Positions 1 to 7,607 of a stretch of 13,663 nucleotides of DNA are shown here, in pieces (the first letter of the stretch is position 1; every line of letters begins with the position of its first letter). Both the position numbers and the translations under genes were made by a program. This DNA is from an uncultured Bacilli bacterium (lineage in GTDB: Bacteria > Bacillota_I > Bacilli_A > RF39 > UBA660), in the NCBI GenBank assembly GCA_944332645.1, contig CALVKK010000024.1, positions 1 through 13,663 of the forward strand. The letters run 5' to 3'. Under the pieces are notes generated by a model that ran no database searches, was not told the origin of the DNA, and saw only the letters and a list, made by a program, of their open reading frames with translations.

Positions 1-1
1 T

Positions 2-1306
2 CCATCTATAGAAAGAGAAATAAGAAGTGAATTAACTAGTATTGCGGAAGAAGTTGCTATCGATAATTTTGGTAAAAATTTAGAAAAACTATTACTTCAA
101 CCACCAATGAAAGATAAAATGGTATTAGGACTTGATCCCGCTTATCGAACAGGTTGTAAATTAGCTGTTTTAAATCCTGTTGGTCAAAGTCTAGAAATAG
201 CGGTTATTTATCCGCACGAACCAGTAAAAAAATATGAAGAAGCTAAAAAAATAGTTTTAAATTTAATCGATAAATATAATATAGATATTATTGCGATTGG
301 CAATGGAACTGCATCTCGTGAAAGTGAAGCTTTTATTGCTGATGTTATCAAGGATGCCAAAAGAAAAGTGGAATATATTATCGTTAGTGAAGCTGGAGCT
401 AGTGTTTATTCAGCTAGTAAAATTGCTATTGAAGAATTTCCAGATTTGACAGTCGAAAAAAGGAGCGCAATCAGTATTGGTAGAAGATTACAGGATCCTT
501 TGGCTGAATTAGTTAAAATCGAGCCAGAAAGTATTGGAGTTGGTCTATACCAACACGATGTATCTAATAAAAAGCTAACTGAAAGTTTAGATTTTGTGGT
601 TAGTAGTGCGGTTAATAAAGTTGGTGTTAATATTAATACTGCTAGTCCATCTTTATTTAAATATGTATCAGGGATTACGAAAAAAAATATCGATAAAATT
701 TTAGAGTATCGTAATAAAAGTCGTATTAAGAATAGAGAAGAAATCAAGAAAATCTTATCGGATAAAACTTATGAACAAGCGATTGGTTTCCTAAGAGTAC
801 TCGATGGTACTAATCTTTTAGATATCACGGGAATTCATCCAGAAAGCTATGATGTCACTTTAAAACTATTGGATATGTTAGATTTAAGTATTGCTGATTT
901 AGGTACCGATAATTTAATTCAAAGATTAAATATTGATGTAGCTGATTACAGCAAAAAACTAAATACAGATATTTATACTTTACAAGATATTATTGAAGCA
1001 TTAAAGAAACCTAATCGTGATCCACGTGATGAGATGCCTAAACCAATTTTAAGAAGTGATATTTTACACATTGAGGATTTAAAAGTCGGAATGAAACTAC
1101 AAGGAACTGTTCGTAATGTTGTCGATTTTGGAGTATTTATCGATATTGGTCTTAAAAATGATGGTTTAGCCCATATTTCTAAATTGACTAATAAATATAT
1201 TAAACATCCAGCTGAATTAGTTAGTGTTGGTGATATTGTCGATTGCTATGTCGATGATATTAATTTAGAAAAAAATAAAGTCTCTTTATCATTATTAGAA
1301 AGGTGA
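2..1306 (+). CDS. tex: Tex-family RNA-binding / transcription accessory protein, 5'-truncated by window
   Basis: The reading frame is open from base 2 with no start codon, so this is the C-terminal 434 codons of a protein that is usually about 720 residues. The Met at 107 is internal: the upstream codons already match the conserved Tex segment that ends in LLLQPP. In order, the fragment has a YqgF/RNase H-like domain starting at LGLDPAYRTGCK (fragment residues about 40-170), a helix-hairpin-helix segment around VNINTAS (about 205-240), and a C-terminal S1 RNA-binding domain (about 359-434, with GTVRNVVDFGVFIDIG). Tex is a cytoplasmic nucleic-acid-binding protein linked to transcription and RNA metabolism; its exact role here cannot be told from sequence. 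Its stop TGA overlaps the ribosome binding site of the next gene, suggesting co-transcription. Confidence 0.96.
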   Translation, partial: PSIEREIRSELTSIAEEVAIDNFGKNLEKLLLQPPMKDKMVLGLDPAYRTGCKLAVLNPVGQSLEIAVIYPHEPVKKYEEAKKIVLNLIDKYNIDIIAIGNGTASRESEAFIADVIKDAKRKVEYIIVSEAGASVYSASKIAIEEFPDLTVEKRSAISIGRRLQDPLAELVKIEPESIGVGLYQHDVSNKKLTESLDFVVSSAVNKVGVNINTASPSLFKYVSGITKKNIDKILEYRNKSRIKNREEIKKILSDKTYEQAIGFLRVLDGTNLLDITGIHPESYDVTLKLLDMLDLSIADLGTDNLIQRLNIDVADYSKKLNTDIYTLQDIIEALKKPNRDPRDEMPKPILRSDILHIEDLKVGMKLQGTVRNVVDFGVFIDIGLKNDGLAHISKLTNKYIKHPAELVSVGDIVDCYVDDINLEKNKVSLSLLER

Positions 1307-1311
1307 TTAAT

Positions 1312-1719
1312 TTGAAAAAAATAGTTATCTTATTACTGTGTTTGATGTTGACTGGTTGTTTTGAAAATAGTGGTTATTTAGTAAAATCTTGTACTAAAGA
1401 AGAAAAAGCTGATACTTTGACTAATATTACGACATATACTTTTGGCTTTAAAAATGACATTATCGAGGATTTAAGAATCACTTTTGATTATCAGGATACA
1501 CAAAATAGCACAATAAAGAATATCAAGCAATCATTAGAAATGGAAAATAATTATTATAAATTAGTGTCTAATGTTATAATTGATGATGTCAATCATTATA
1601 AAGTTGAATATCAATTACCATTAGAAGCTAATGATGAGATAAAGGAAAAATATATCATTAAAACTAGTAGAACCGATCTAGTTAACTTACTTAAGAGTAA
1701 AGGTTTTGTATGTGAATAA
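1312..1719 (+). CDS. Small lipoprotein, unknown function
   Basis: The protein is 135 residues with a lipoprotein signal peptide: MKK, a hydrophobic run, then lipobox LTGC with the lipidated Cys at residue 16. It would be anchored to the outer face of the membrane. A longer frame opens at GTG 1303, but TTG 1312 is preferred because AAAGGTGA (1298-1305) sits six bases before it and the N-terminus then starts MKK like its neighbour. The mature part (about 119 residues) is hydrophilic, with two further Cys residues (in VKSC and near the C-terminal end) that might form a disulfide. It vaguely resembles small DUF1307/YehR-type lipoproteins, but I cannot assign it. It lies directly after tex and eight bases before the next lipoprotein gene. 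Confidence 0.8.
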   Translation: MKKIVILLLCLMLTGCFENSGYLVKSCTKEEKADTLTNITTYTFGFKNDIIEDLRITFDYQDTQNSTIKNIKQSLEMENNYYKLVSNVIIDDVNHYKVEYQLPLEANDEIKEKYIIKTSRTDLVNLLKSKGFVCE

Positions 1720-1727
1720 GGTGATTT

Positions 1728-2270
1728 ATGAAAAAATTACTAATACTTTTATGTTTATGTATACTTGGATGTAGCAATAATAATGATATTAAAATATTTA
1801 AAAAAGAATACGAAAGTTTAAATTCTGAAAATATTGAAGTTAATATTTCTTTGAATAATAAAATTGTTTACTTAAGTACTAAAGAAGTCGTTCAATTTTT
1901 AAAAGAAGGAACAGGAGTTATTTATTTTGGTATTGCCAGTGACACCCAAAGTCGTTCGATAGTTGAAACTTTATTAGAAGTTGTTAAAGATAATGATTTA
2001 GAATTGAAATATTATAATCTTAGTAATTTTAAAAATGAAGACTTAGAAGTTTTTTCACAAATAATAGGAATTTTAAGTGAGTATTTACAGAAGAATGATG
2101 ATGGTGAATTAATGTTACTTACGCCGGATGTTTATTTTGTAAATAATGGTAAAATTGTCGGTAATCGTTTTGGAAGCGTTTCTGATTTTGCTGATAAAGC
2201 ATTGACTGACGAACAAAAAAAAGAATTATATGATAGCTATAATCAATTATCACAATCAATAAGGCACTGA
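1728..2270 (+). CDS. Thioredoxin-fold lipoprotein lacking the CxxC active site
   Basis: The protein is 180 residues with a lipoprotein signal and lipobox Cys at residue 15 (ILGC). The mature domain follows thioredoxin-like order: a strand GVIYFG (63-68), the active-site position directly after it, an alpha helix, then a cis-Pro-like TPDVYFVNNGKIVG (132-145). In the related Firmicutes proteins I know, the strand is followed by a CPxC-type motif; here residues 72-75 are DTQS, so both redox cysteines are missing. The only Cys residues left are in the signal region, including the lipidated one. It therefore cannot work as a dithiol oxidoreductase and is more likely a binding or scaffold variant. 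The ribosome site AAGGTGAT (1718-1725) overlaps the previous stop, so it is in an operon with the upstream lipoprotein. Confidence 0.8.
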   Translation: MKKLLILLCLCILGCSNNNDIKIFKKEYESLNSENIEVNISLNNKIVYLSTKEVVQFLKEGTGVIYFGIASDTQSRSIVETLLEVVKDNDLELKYYNLSNFKNEDLEVFSQIIGILSEYLQKNDDGELMLLTPDVYFVNNGKIVGNRFGSVSDFADKALTDEQKKELYDSYNQLSQSIRH

Positions 2271-2302
2271 TAAAGTGTCTTTAAATTCAAGGTGGTGCGA
2301 AA

Positions 2303-2971
2303 ATGAAAATATTAATTATCGAAGATGATGCAACGATTAGAAGTGGTTTAAAATATTGTTTAGAATATGAAAATTATGAAGTAATTGAAGCAACTAATGG
2401 TAGTGAAGGTTTAAAAAAGTTAAATAATATTTCTTTGATTTTATTAGACATCAATTTACCTGATATCGATGGATTTGAATTATTTAAAAAAATAAAAAAT
2501 ATTAAAAATATACCTATTATCTTTTTGACAGCAAATGATTTAGAAACTTCGATTGTCATGGGATTAGATATGGGAGCAGATGATTATGTAACTAAACCTT
2601 TTAAAACAAGGGAATTAATATCAAGAATCAAAAATATTTTAAGGAGAAATAACAATTATGATGTTATCAACATTAAAAATATTACAATCGATTTAAAACA
2701 GGCTAAGGTATTTAAAAATGGAGTTGATGTTAATTTAACTGCTTTAGAATACAAAATACTATTGGCCTTAGCATTAAATCCTAATCAAGTTTTTACAAGA
2801 GAAAGATTACTAGCTGATATTTGGGATGTCAATGAAGAATATGTCTATGATAATACCTTGACAGTTTACATTAAAAGAATAAGAGAAAAAATTGAAGATG
2901 ATATAACTGATCCTAAAATTATCAAAACGGTAAGAGGGATTGGTTATAAGATTGGTGATGATAATGATTAA
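2303..2971 (+). CDS. OmpR/PhoB-family response regulator
   Basis: The protein is 222 residues, the normal length for the family. The N-terminal receiver domain (1-115) has the acidic pair ED at 7-9, phospho-acceptor Asp49 (in LLLDINLPD), switch Thr76 (FLTAN) and Lys98 (TKPF). The C-terminal winged-helix DNA-binding domain (about 125-220) has the typical LTALEYKILLAL, RERLLADIW and VRGIGYKI segments. It should be phosphorylated by the kinase encoded next and bind direct or inverted repeats near promoters. The ribosome site AAGGTGGT (about 2290-2297) precedes the ATG. The gene overlaps the kinase by eight bases. The ABC transporter immediately downstream is the most likely target. Confidence 0.96.
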   Translation: MKILIIEDDATIRSGLKYCLEYENYEVIEATNGSEGLKKLNNISLILLDINLPDIDGFELFKKIKNIKNIPIIFLTANDLETSIVMGLDMGADDYVTKPFKTRELISRIKNILRRNNNYDVINIKNITIDLKQAKVFKNGVDVNLTALEYKILLALALNPNQVFTRERLLADIWDVNEEYVYDNTLTVYIKRIREKIEDDITDPKIIKTVRGIGYKIGDDND

Positions 2972-4148
2972 AAATAAAGAAGTAAAAAAACTTGTTTTTG
3001 TTGAAATGTTATTTTTAATTGTTACTATTATGCTATCTTTGGTAGTCACTAATACTATTAACAATAACTACAAAAAAGAAATAATTAATAATAACAGTTA
3101 CATTGTCGGTGGTCTAGTTGCTAAGTATCCTCAATTAGAAAGCGATATAATTTCTAGTATTATTTTGAAAGAAAATTATGAATTAGGATACAATATTTTA
3201 GATAAATATCAACTAAACAATGTTGATGACATTAATTATAATAATGATTATTCTATCTTAATATTTGTCATTATTATTTATTTAATCTTATTGACTATAA
3301 ATTTCATTTTTATTTTTAATATATATAGAAAAATAAAAAGAATCGATCAATATATGAATAATATACTAAATGATGATTATTCAATTAATATTAAAGAATA
3401 TTGTGAAGGAGATATTAGTAATTTAAAAAATGATGTTTATAAGATGACTGTCAAATTAAAAGAACAAAGTGAGTTATTAATGAAGGACAAAAAGTATTTA
3501 GAGGAAACTTTAGAAGATATTTCCCATCAAATTAAGACACCTTTAACTAGTATGTATATGATTAACGATATTCTAACTAATGAAAAAGATGAAAAAGTTA
3601 GAAAAGAATTTCTGATTAAAAATAAAAACCAAATTGAAAGGATTGAATGGTTAGTTATCAGTTTACTTAAGATGTCTAGACTTGATAGTGGAACTGTTAA
3701 ATTGAAAAAAGAAAAGATAAAAGTTAAGGATTTGGTTGATAAAGCTATTGAGCCGATTAAAGTGTCCTTAGATTTAAAATCTATTGATTTAGAACTAGAT
3801 CTATCTAATGATTATGTTTTAGTTGATATTAATTGGACAAGTGAAGCATTATTAAATATTATTAAAAATGCTTATGAACATACAAAAGATAAAATTACCA
3901 TTACTTCTAAAAATAATCCGCTTTACACCGAAATTAAAATAACTGATAATGGTAATGGTATAGCTAAAAAAGATTTAAAACATATTTTTGAAAGATTTTA
4001 TAAAGGAAATAATAATAAAGATAGTATTGGAATTGGGCTTAATATGTCTAAAAAAATTATCAATCTAGAACATGGCATAATTGAGGTTGAAACAAAAGAG
4101 AATGTTGGTAGTACTTTTATAATAAAACTTTATAAAAACAATTTATAA
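2964..4148 (+). CDS. Membrane sensor histidine kinase
   Basis: The protein is 394 residues from ATG 2964, chosen over upstream TTG/GTG codons because GGTGATG lies six bases before it; the overlap with the regulator is the compact ATGATTAA. There are two membrane helices (about 8-30 and 97-120) around an external loop of about 65 residues, then a linker or short HAMP-like region, a DHp domain with phospho-acceptor His188 (DISHQIKTPL) and a HATPase_c domain: N box KNAYEH (301-306), G1 DNGNGI (328-333), F box IFERFYKG (341-348) and G2 GIGLNMS (356-362). All catalytic motifs look intact. The real external loop argues against a Bce-type intramembrane sensor, although the gene order (regulator, kinase, ATPase, FtsX permease) resembles such detoxification modules. 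The signal is unknown. Confidence 0.94.
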   Translation: MIKNKEVKKLVFVEMLFLIVTIMLSLVVTNTINNNYKKEIINNNSYIVGGLVAKYPQLESDIISSIILKENYELGYNILDKYQLNNVDDINYNNDYSILIFVIIIYLILLTINFIFIFNIYRKIKRIDQYMNNILNDDYSINIKEYCEGDISNLKNDVYKMTVKLKEQSELLMKDKKYLEETLEDISHQIKTPLTSMYMINDILTNEKDEKVRKEFLIKNKNQIERIEWLVISLLKMSRLDSGTVKLKKEKIKVKDLVDKAIEPIKVSLDLKSIDLELDLSNDYVLVDINWTSEALLNIIKNAYEHTKDKITITSKNNPLYTEIKITDNGNGIAKKDLKHIFERFYKGNNNKDSIGIGLNMSKKIINLEHGIIEVETKENVGSTFIIKLYKNNL

Positions 4149-4173
4149 ATATCTATCAACTGTAAATAGATAT
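4149..4173. repeat. 8-bp inverted repeat after the kinase gene
   Basis: The arms ATATCTAT (4149-4156) and ATAGATAT (4166-4173) are perfect, with a nine-base spacer. It begins directly after the kinase stop. There is no T-run, so it does not look like a terminator; it may be an operator arm or an RNA hairpin. It is AT-only apart from one G/C pair, so chance occurrence is possible. Confidence 0.4.
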
Positions 4174-4176
4174 ATT

Positions 4177-4192
4177 GTGACTAAATTGTCAC
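4177..4192. promoter_or_regulatory. Candidate response-regulator operator (GTGAC-N6-GTCAC)
   Basis: This is a perfect inverted repeat GTGAC TAAATT GTCAC in the only sizeable gap of the regulator-kinase-transporter block. It overlaps the candidate -35 hexamer TTGTCA (4186-4191). Its position ahead of the ATPase gene suggests a binding site for the regulator encoded upstream. This is inference from symmetry and place; no consensus for this regulator is known to me. Confidence 0.5.
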
Positions 4193-4215
4193 TGAAATAG
4201 TCATTTGAGTGTAAT
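4186..4215 (+). promoter_or_regulatory. Candidate promoter of the ABC transporter genes
   Basis: The -35 TTGTCA (4186-4191) and -10 TGTAAT (4210-4215) are separated by 18 bases. A second possible -10, TATAAT (4226-4231), has a poor TTGAGT 15 bases before it and could serve an activator-dependent start. Either would let the transporter be expressed apart from the two-component genes. Confidence 0.5.
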
Positions 4216-4252
4216 AATTGTTTAATATAATTATTTTGAAAGGAGAAATAAT

Positions 4253-4933
4253 GTGGAAATTTTAAGAGTCGAAAATTTATGTAAAAATTATGGTAAAGAT
4301 GAAACTTTGGTAAAAGCATTAGATAATGTTAGCTTTACTGCCGAAAAAGGTGAGTTTATTGCAATAGTTGGCAGTAGTGGTAGTGGGAAATCAACTTTAT
4401 TACATATTTTAGGTGGAGTTGATCGACCAACTAGTGGCAAAGTTTATGTCGAAGGTGAGGATGTTTATAAGTTAAATGAAAATAATTTAGCAATTTTCCG
4501 TCGTCGTCAAGTTGGTTTAATTTATCAATTTTATAATTTGATTCCAATTTTAAATGTTAAAGAAAACATTACATTACCTATTTTGCTAGATAATAAAAAG
4601 CCTGATTTAAAATATTTAGATGAATTGATTGAAACTTTGGGATTAACTAATCGGATTAATCATTTACCTAATGAATTATCGGGAGGACAACAACAAAGGG
4701 TTAGTATTGGTAGAGCCTTAATGAATCGACCATCTTTGCTTTTAGCTGATGAACCTACTGGTAATTTGGATAGTAAAGCAGGACGCGAGATTGTCGAATT
4801 ATTAAAATTATCTAATAAAAAATACAAACAGACAATTATCATGATTACCCACGATCATAATTTAGCTTTAAACGCGGATCGAATTATTACATTAGAAGAC
4901 GGTAAAATTATTTCCGATGAAAAGGTAAAATAA
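4253..4933 (+). CDS. ABC transporter ATP-binding protein (MacB/LolD/Bce-like)
   Basis: The protein is 226 residues, a complete ABC ATPase. Walker A is GSSGSGKST (40-48), the Q-loop Gln is at 92 in YQFYNLIP, the signature is LSGGQQQR (142-149), Walker B is LLLADE (162-167) with catalytic Glu167, followed by a D-loop GNLD, and the H-loop His is at 200 (ITHDH). The YQFYNLIP Q-loop and short length are typical of ATPases paired with FtsX-type permeases, which move substrates from or within the membrane rather than import nutrients. It starts at GTG 4253, after GAAAGGAGA (4238-4246); the overlapping ATG 4251 is out of frame and closes at once. The permease gene starts at the very next base after its stop. 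Confidence 0.95.
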   Translation: MEILRVENLCKNYGKDETLVKALDNVSFTAEKGEFIAIVGSSGSGKSTLLHILGGVDRPTSGKVYVEGEDVYKLNENNLAIFRRRQVGLIYQFYNLIPILNVKENITLPILLDNKKPDLKYLDELIETLGLTNRINHLPNELSGGQQQRVSIGRALMNRPSLLLADEPTGNLDSKAGREIVELLKLSNKKYKQTIIMITHDHNLALNADRIITLEDGKIISDEKVK

Positions 4934-7495
4934 ATGAAAATATTAAACAATTTAACAATCAAACATTTAAAATCAAATAAAAAAAGAACTGTTGTCACTA
5001 TAATAGGAATTATCCTATCAACTGCTTTAATGGTGGGAATTGGGTTACTTTTTTCAACAGTAAGAGACAATTCCGTTAAAATGATTATTGAAAATAGTGG
5101 TGATCATCACGTAGCCATTGAATTAGAAAAATCTAAATTGGATTTTATAGCAAAAAATGAAAGTGTTTTAAAATATAAATATAAATCTAGTTTGGGATAT
5201 TCACTCTATGAAGGTATTCAAAATAGTTTTAAACCATACATTGAAGTGTTAACGGCTTCTAAAGAGTATTTGGAAGATTTAAAATTGGTAGAAGGAAGAT
5301 TACCAAATAATGAAAATGAAATCATTATCCCAGAACACTTAGAAACTAATGGCCAAATAAAATTAAATGTTGGTGATAAAATTATTTTAAGTATTGGTAA
5401 AAGAGTAGATGATAATGGTAATTTATTATATGAAACACCATTTGTTAATTCTTATGATGAAGAAAAAGATGAATATATTAAAGAAGAAGCATTAATTAAT
5501 ATAGTAGAAAAAGAATATACGATAGTAGGTATTATAAAGCGTGATATTCTAGAAGATTACTCAAATCCTGGATATAATGCTTTTACTTTTTCTCCTGCTA
5601 GTGAAATGCTAACCGTATATGTAAACTATAAAAATGTTAAAGATACATATAAAAACACAGAGATTATAGCTAAAAATTTAGGCAAAGAAGAAACTTATGC
5701 AAACTTATATTATGGAATAACTTATAATGATAATTTACTAGCGTTTTCTGGAGTTTCTAATTATAGTAATATGGTTGACTCAATGTCTTTAATTATAATT
5801 ATTATATTAACTTTAGTATCTATAGCTTGCATTATCGTTATATATAATTCATTTGCCATATCAGTAATGGAAAGAAAAAAACAATTTGGTTTATTTTCAA
5901 GTATTGGTGCTACTAAAAAGCAATTAAAACATACGGTATTTTTTGAAGCATTTATAGTAGGAATTATCGGTATACCTTTAGGCATATTATCGGCTTATTT
6001 AGGTATTGGTGTCGTTTTAATGATAGTTAATAAATTATTACCTAATATGTTTGATTTCCCACTTGCTTTAGTAACTTATCCTTTATTTGTTATTATTCCA
6101 ATTATATTTATGGTAATAACAATATTAGTTTCGGCTTTTTTACCAGCCAGAAGTGCTAGTAAAGTAAGTCCGATTGAAGCAATTAGATTAAATGATGATA
6201 TTAAAATTAAATCTAAAAAATTAAAAACACCTAGAGTAATTAAGTTGTTTGGTGTTGAGGGTGAAATAGCTTATAAAAACATTAAAAGAAATAAGAAAAA
6301 ATATCGAATTACCATTATTTCGCTATTTATAAGTATTGTATTATTTGTTTCATTTAGTAGTTTGTTAAAATATGGAGTAACAAGTGCTTATGATTTTACT
6401 GAATTGCCTCTTTATGAATATTCCCTAAGTATTTCAAGTTCTAATCAAGAAAGTATTAATAATATAGTTAATCAAGTTTTAAAAGTAGATGGCATTAAAA
6501 AATATAGTATAATAAAAGAACTTTATTTTGTTACATCATTTAATTCTGAGTATTATACCAATGAATTTAATGAAAAAGTTTTAAATAATGAAAATATCGC
6601 AAATGATACAATCGGTATTAATATAATAAGTTTAGATGATCAAACTTATGAAAAATATAAAAAAGAAATAGGTCTTACAACTAATAGCCCAATTTTAATT
6701 AATAAATATAAATATATTGATTATAAAACTAATTCTCGAAAACAAATAACTTTAAATCCCTATAATAAAATTAATTCATTAGAAATAAAAACTTATGATG
6801 ATAAAAATAATTATCGCTTAGAAAATATTTATATGACTGATATATTACCTTTTGGAATAGAAAATACTTCTTTAGGAATGATGTATATTGTAGTTGATTC
6901 TAATACTTATAATAAGATGAAATATAGTGATGATTATTCTTTATCAATGTATATGTTAGCTGATAATTATGATGAATTTGATAAATTATTAGATAGTGAA
7001 AGTAAAGATAATATTTTAACTGATGATGTTAATGTATATACAATGAATATTAAAAAAGAATTACAACTATTATCTAACATCGTATTTGTCATTAAACTAT
7101 TATTATATGGTTTTATTAGTTTAGTAACTTTAATAGGTGTTACTAGCGTTATTAATACTATTAATACAAGTATTGCTTTAAGAAAAAAAGAATTTGCAGT
7201 ATTAAGAAGTATAGGACTAACGCCTTCTGGTTTTAATAAAATGATGTTATTTGAATGCTTATTCTTTGGATTAAAATCATTATTATATGGTTTGCCAGTA
7301 TCATTTATAATTATTTATTTATTCCATTTATCATTTAATGGTATAGTAACCTTTGATAGTATGTTAATACCTTATGGAAGCATATTAATTGCTACATTCG
7401 GTGTGTTTATTATAGTTTTAATAAGTATGTGGTATGCTACAATAAGGATTAAAAAAGAAAACATTTTAGATGCTATAAGAGAAGAAAATATATGA
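4934..7495 (+). CDS. ABC transporter permease with two FtsX/MacB-type domains
   Basis: The protein is 853 residues and shows an internal duplication of the FtsX plan: one membrane helix (about 19-41), a large external domain (about 42-275), then three helices (about 283-307, 335-360, 375-405); the same pattern repeats with helix 5 (about 458-478), a second external domain (about 480-715) and helices 6-8 (about 718-745, 770-795, 815-840). Conserved FtsX segments are seen in both halves (RKKQFGLFSSIGATKKQL and RKKEFAVLRSIGLTPSGF after helices 2 and 6; SPIEAIR and ILDAIREENI at the half ends). This gives eight helices, unlike the ten-helix BceB type. With the upstream ATPase it should form an efflux or extraction transporter, plausibly for peptides or lipoproteins; the substrate is not determinable. 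Its 3' end forms half of a terminator. Confidence 0.93.
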   Translation: MKILNNLTIKHLKSNKKRTVVTIIGIILSTALMVGIGLLFSTVRDNSVKMIIENSGDHHVAIELEKSKLDFIAKNESVLKYKYKSSLGYSLYEGIQNSFKPYIEVLTASKEYLEDLKLVEGRLPNNENEIIIPEHLETNGQIKLNVGDKIILSIGKRVDDNGNLLYETPFVNSYDEEKDEYIKEEALINIVEKEYTIVGIIKRDILEDYSNPGYNAFTFSPASEMLTVYVNYKNVKDTYKNTEIIAKNLGKEETYANLYYGITYNDNLLAFSGVSNYSNMVDSMSLIIIIILTLVSIACIIVIYNSFAISVMERKKQFGLFSSIGATKKQLKHTVFFEAFIVGIIGIPLGILSAYLGIGVVLMIVNKLLPNMFDFPLALVTYPLFVIIPIIFMVITILVSAFLPARSASKVSPIEAIRLNDDIKIKSKKLKTPRVIKLFGVEGEIAYKNIKRNKKKYRITIISLFISIVLFVSFSSLLKYGVTSAYDFTELPLYEYSLSISSSNQESINNIVNQVLKVDGIKKYSIIKELYFVTSFNSEYYTNEFNEKVLNNENIANDTIGINIISLDDQTYEKYKKEIGLTTNSPILINKYKYIDYKTNSRKQITLNPYNKINSLEIKTYDDKNNYRLENIYMTDILPFGIENTSLGMMYIVVDSNTYNKMKYSDDYSLSMYMLADNYDEFDKLLDSESKDNILTDDVNVYTMNIKKELQLLSNIVFVIKLLLYGFISLVTLIGVTSVINTINTSIALRKKEFAVLRSIGLTPSGFNKMMLFECLFFGLKSLLYGLPVSFIIIYLFHLSFNGIVTFDSMLIPYGSILIATFGVFIIVLISMWYATIRIKKENILDAIREENI

Positions 7496-7511
7496 GATTT
7501 TCTTCTTTTTT
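7477..7511 (+). terminator. Rho-independent terminator overlapping the permease stop
   Basis: GAAGAAAAT (7481-7489) and ATTTTCTTC (7497-7505) pair perfectly over a seven-base loop, followed by six T (7506-7511); the pairing can extend outward through A/T bases to 7477. The TGA stop (7493-7495) is in the loop. It separates the transporter operon from the pilin-like gene. Confidence 0.8.
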
Positions 7512-7541
7512 ATAAATTTCCGCGCGTAGAGTAATTTAGTA

Positions 7542-7570
7542 TTGCGATTAATAAAAAAATAATGTATACT
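7542..7570 (+). promoter_or_regulatory. Sigma-A-type promoter of the prepilin-like DGR target gene
   Basis: The -35 TTGCGA (7542-7547) and -10 TATACT (7565-7570) are 17 bases apart. A small leader hairpin AGGT/ACCT (7578-7581, 7587-7590) and a strong ribosome site GGAAGGGAG (7593-7601) precede the ATG at 7608. It implies that the target gene is its own transcription unit. Confidence 0.75.
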
Positions 7571-7607
7571 TAATTTAAGGTAAAAGACCTATGGAAGGGA
7601 GAAGTAT

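Noticed and set aside
1303..1311. GTG at 1303 as start of the first lipoprotein
   Set aside because: It lies inside the AAAGGTGA ribosome site that fits TTG 1312, and the MKK start from 1312 gives a better signal peptide.
2261..2281. 8-bp hairpin at the end of the thioredoxin-like gene as a terminator
   Set aside because: The stem has a G-U pair and no T-run follows; the regulator gene starts 22 bases later. A weak attenuator remains possible.
2940..2963. TTG/GTG/ATG codons upstream of 2964 as kinase start
   Set aside because: They lack a well-placed ribosome site; GGTGATG is correctly spaced for ATG 2964.
2964..7495. Calling the two-component/ABC block a BceRS-BceAB system
   Set aside because: The kinase has a real external loop (about 65 residues) and the permease has eight helices with two FtsX halves, unlike BceS and ten-helix BceB.
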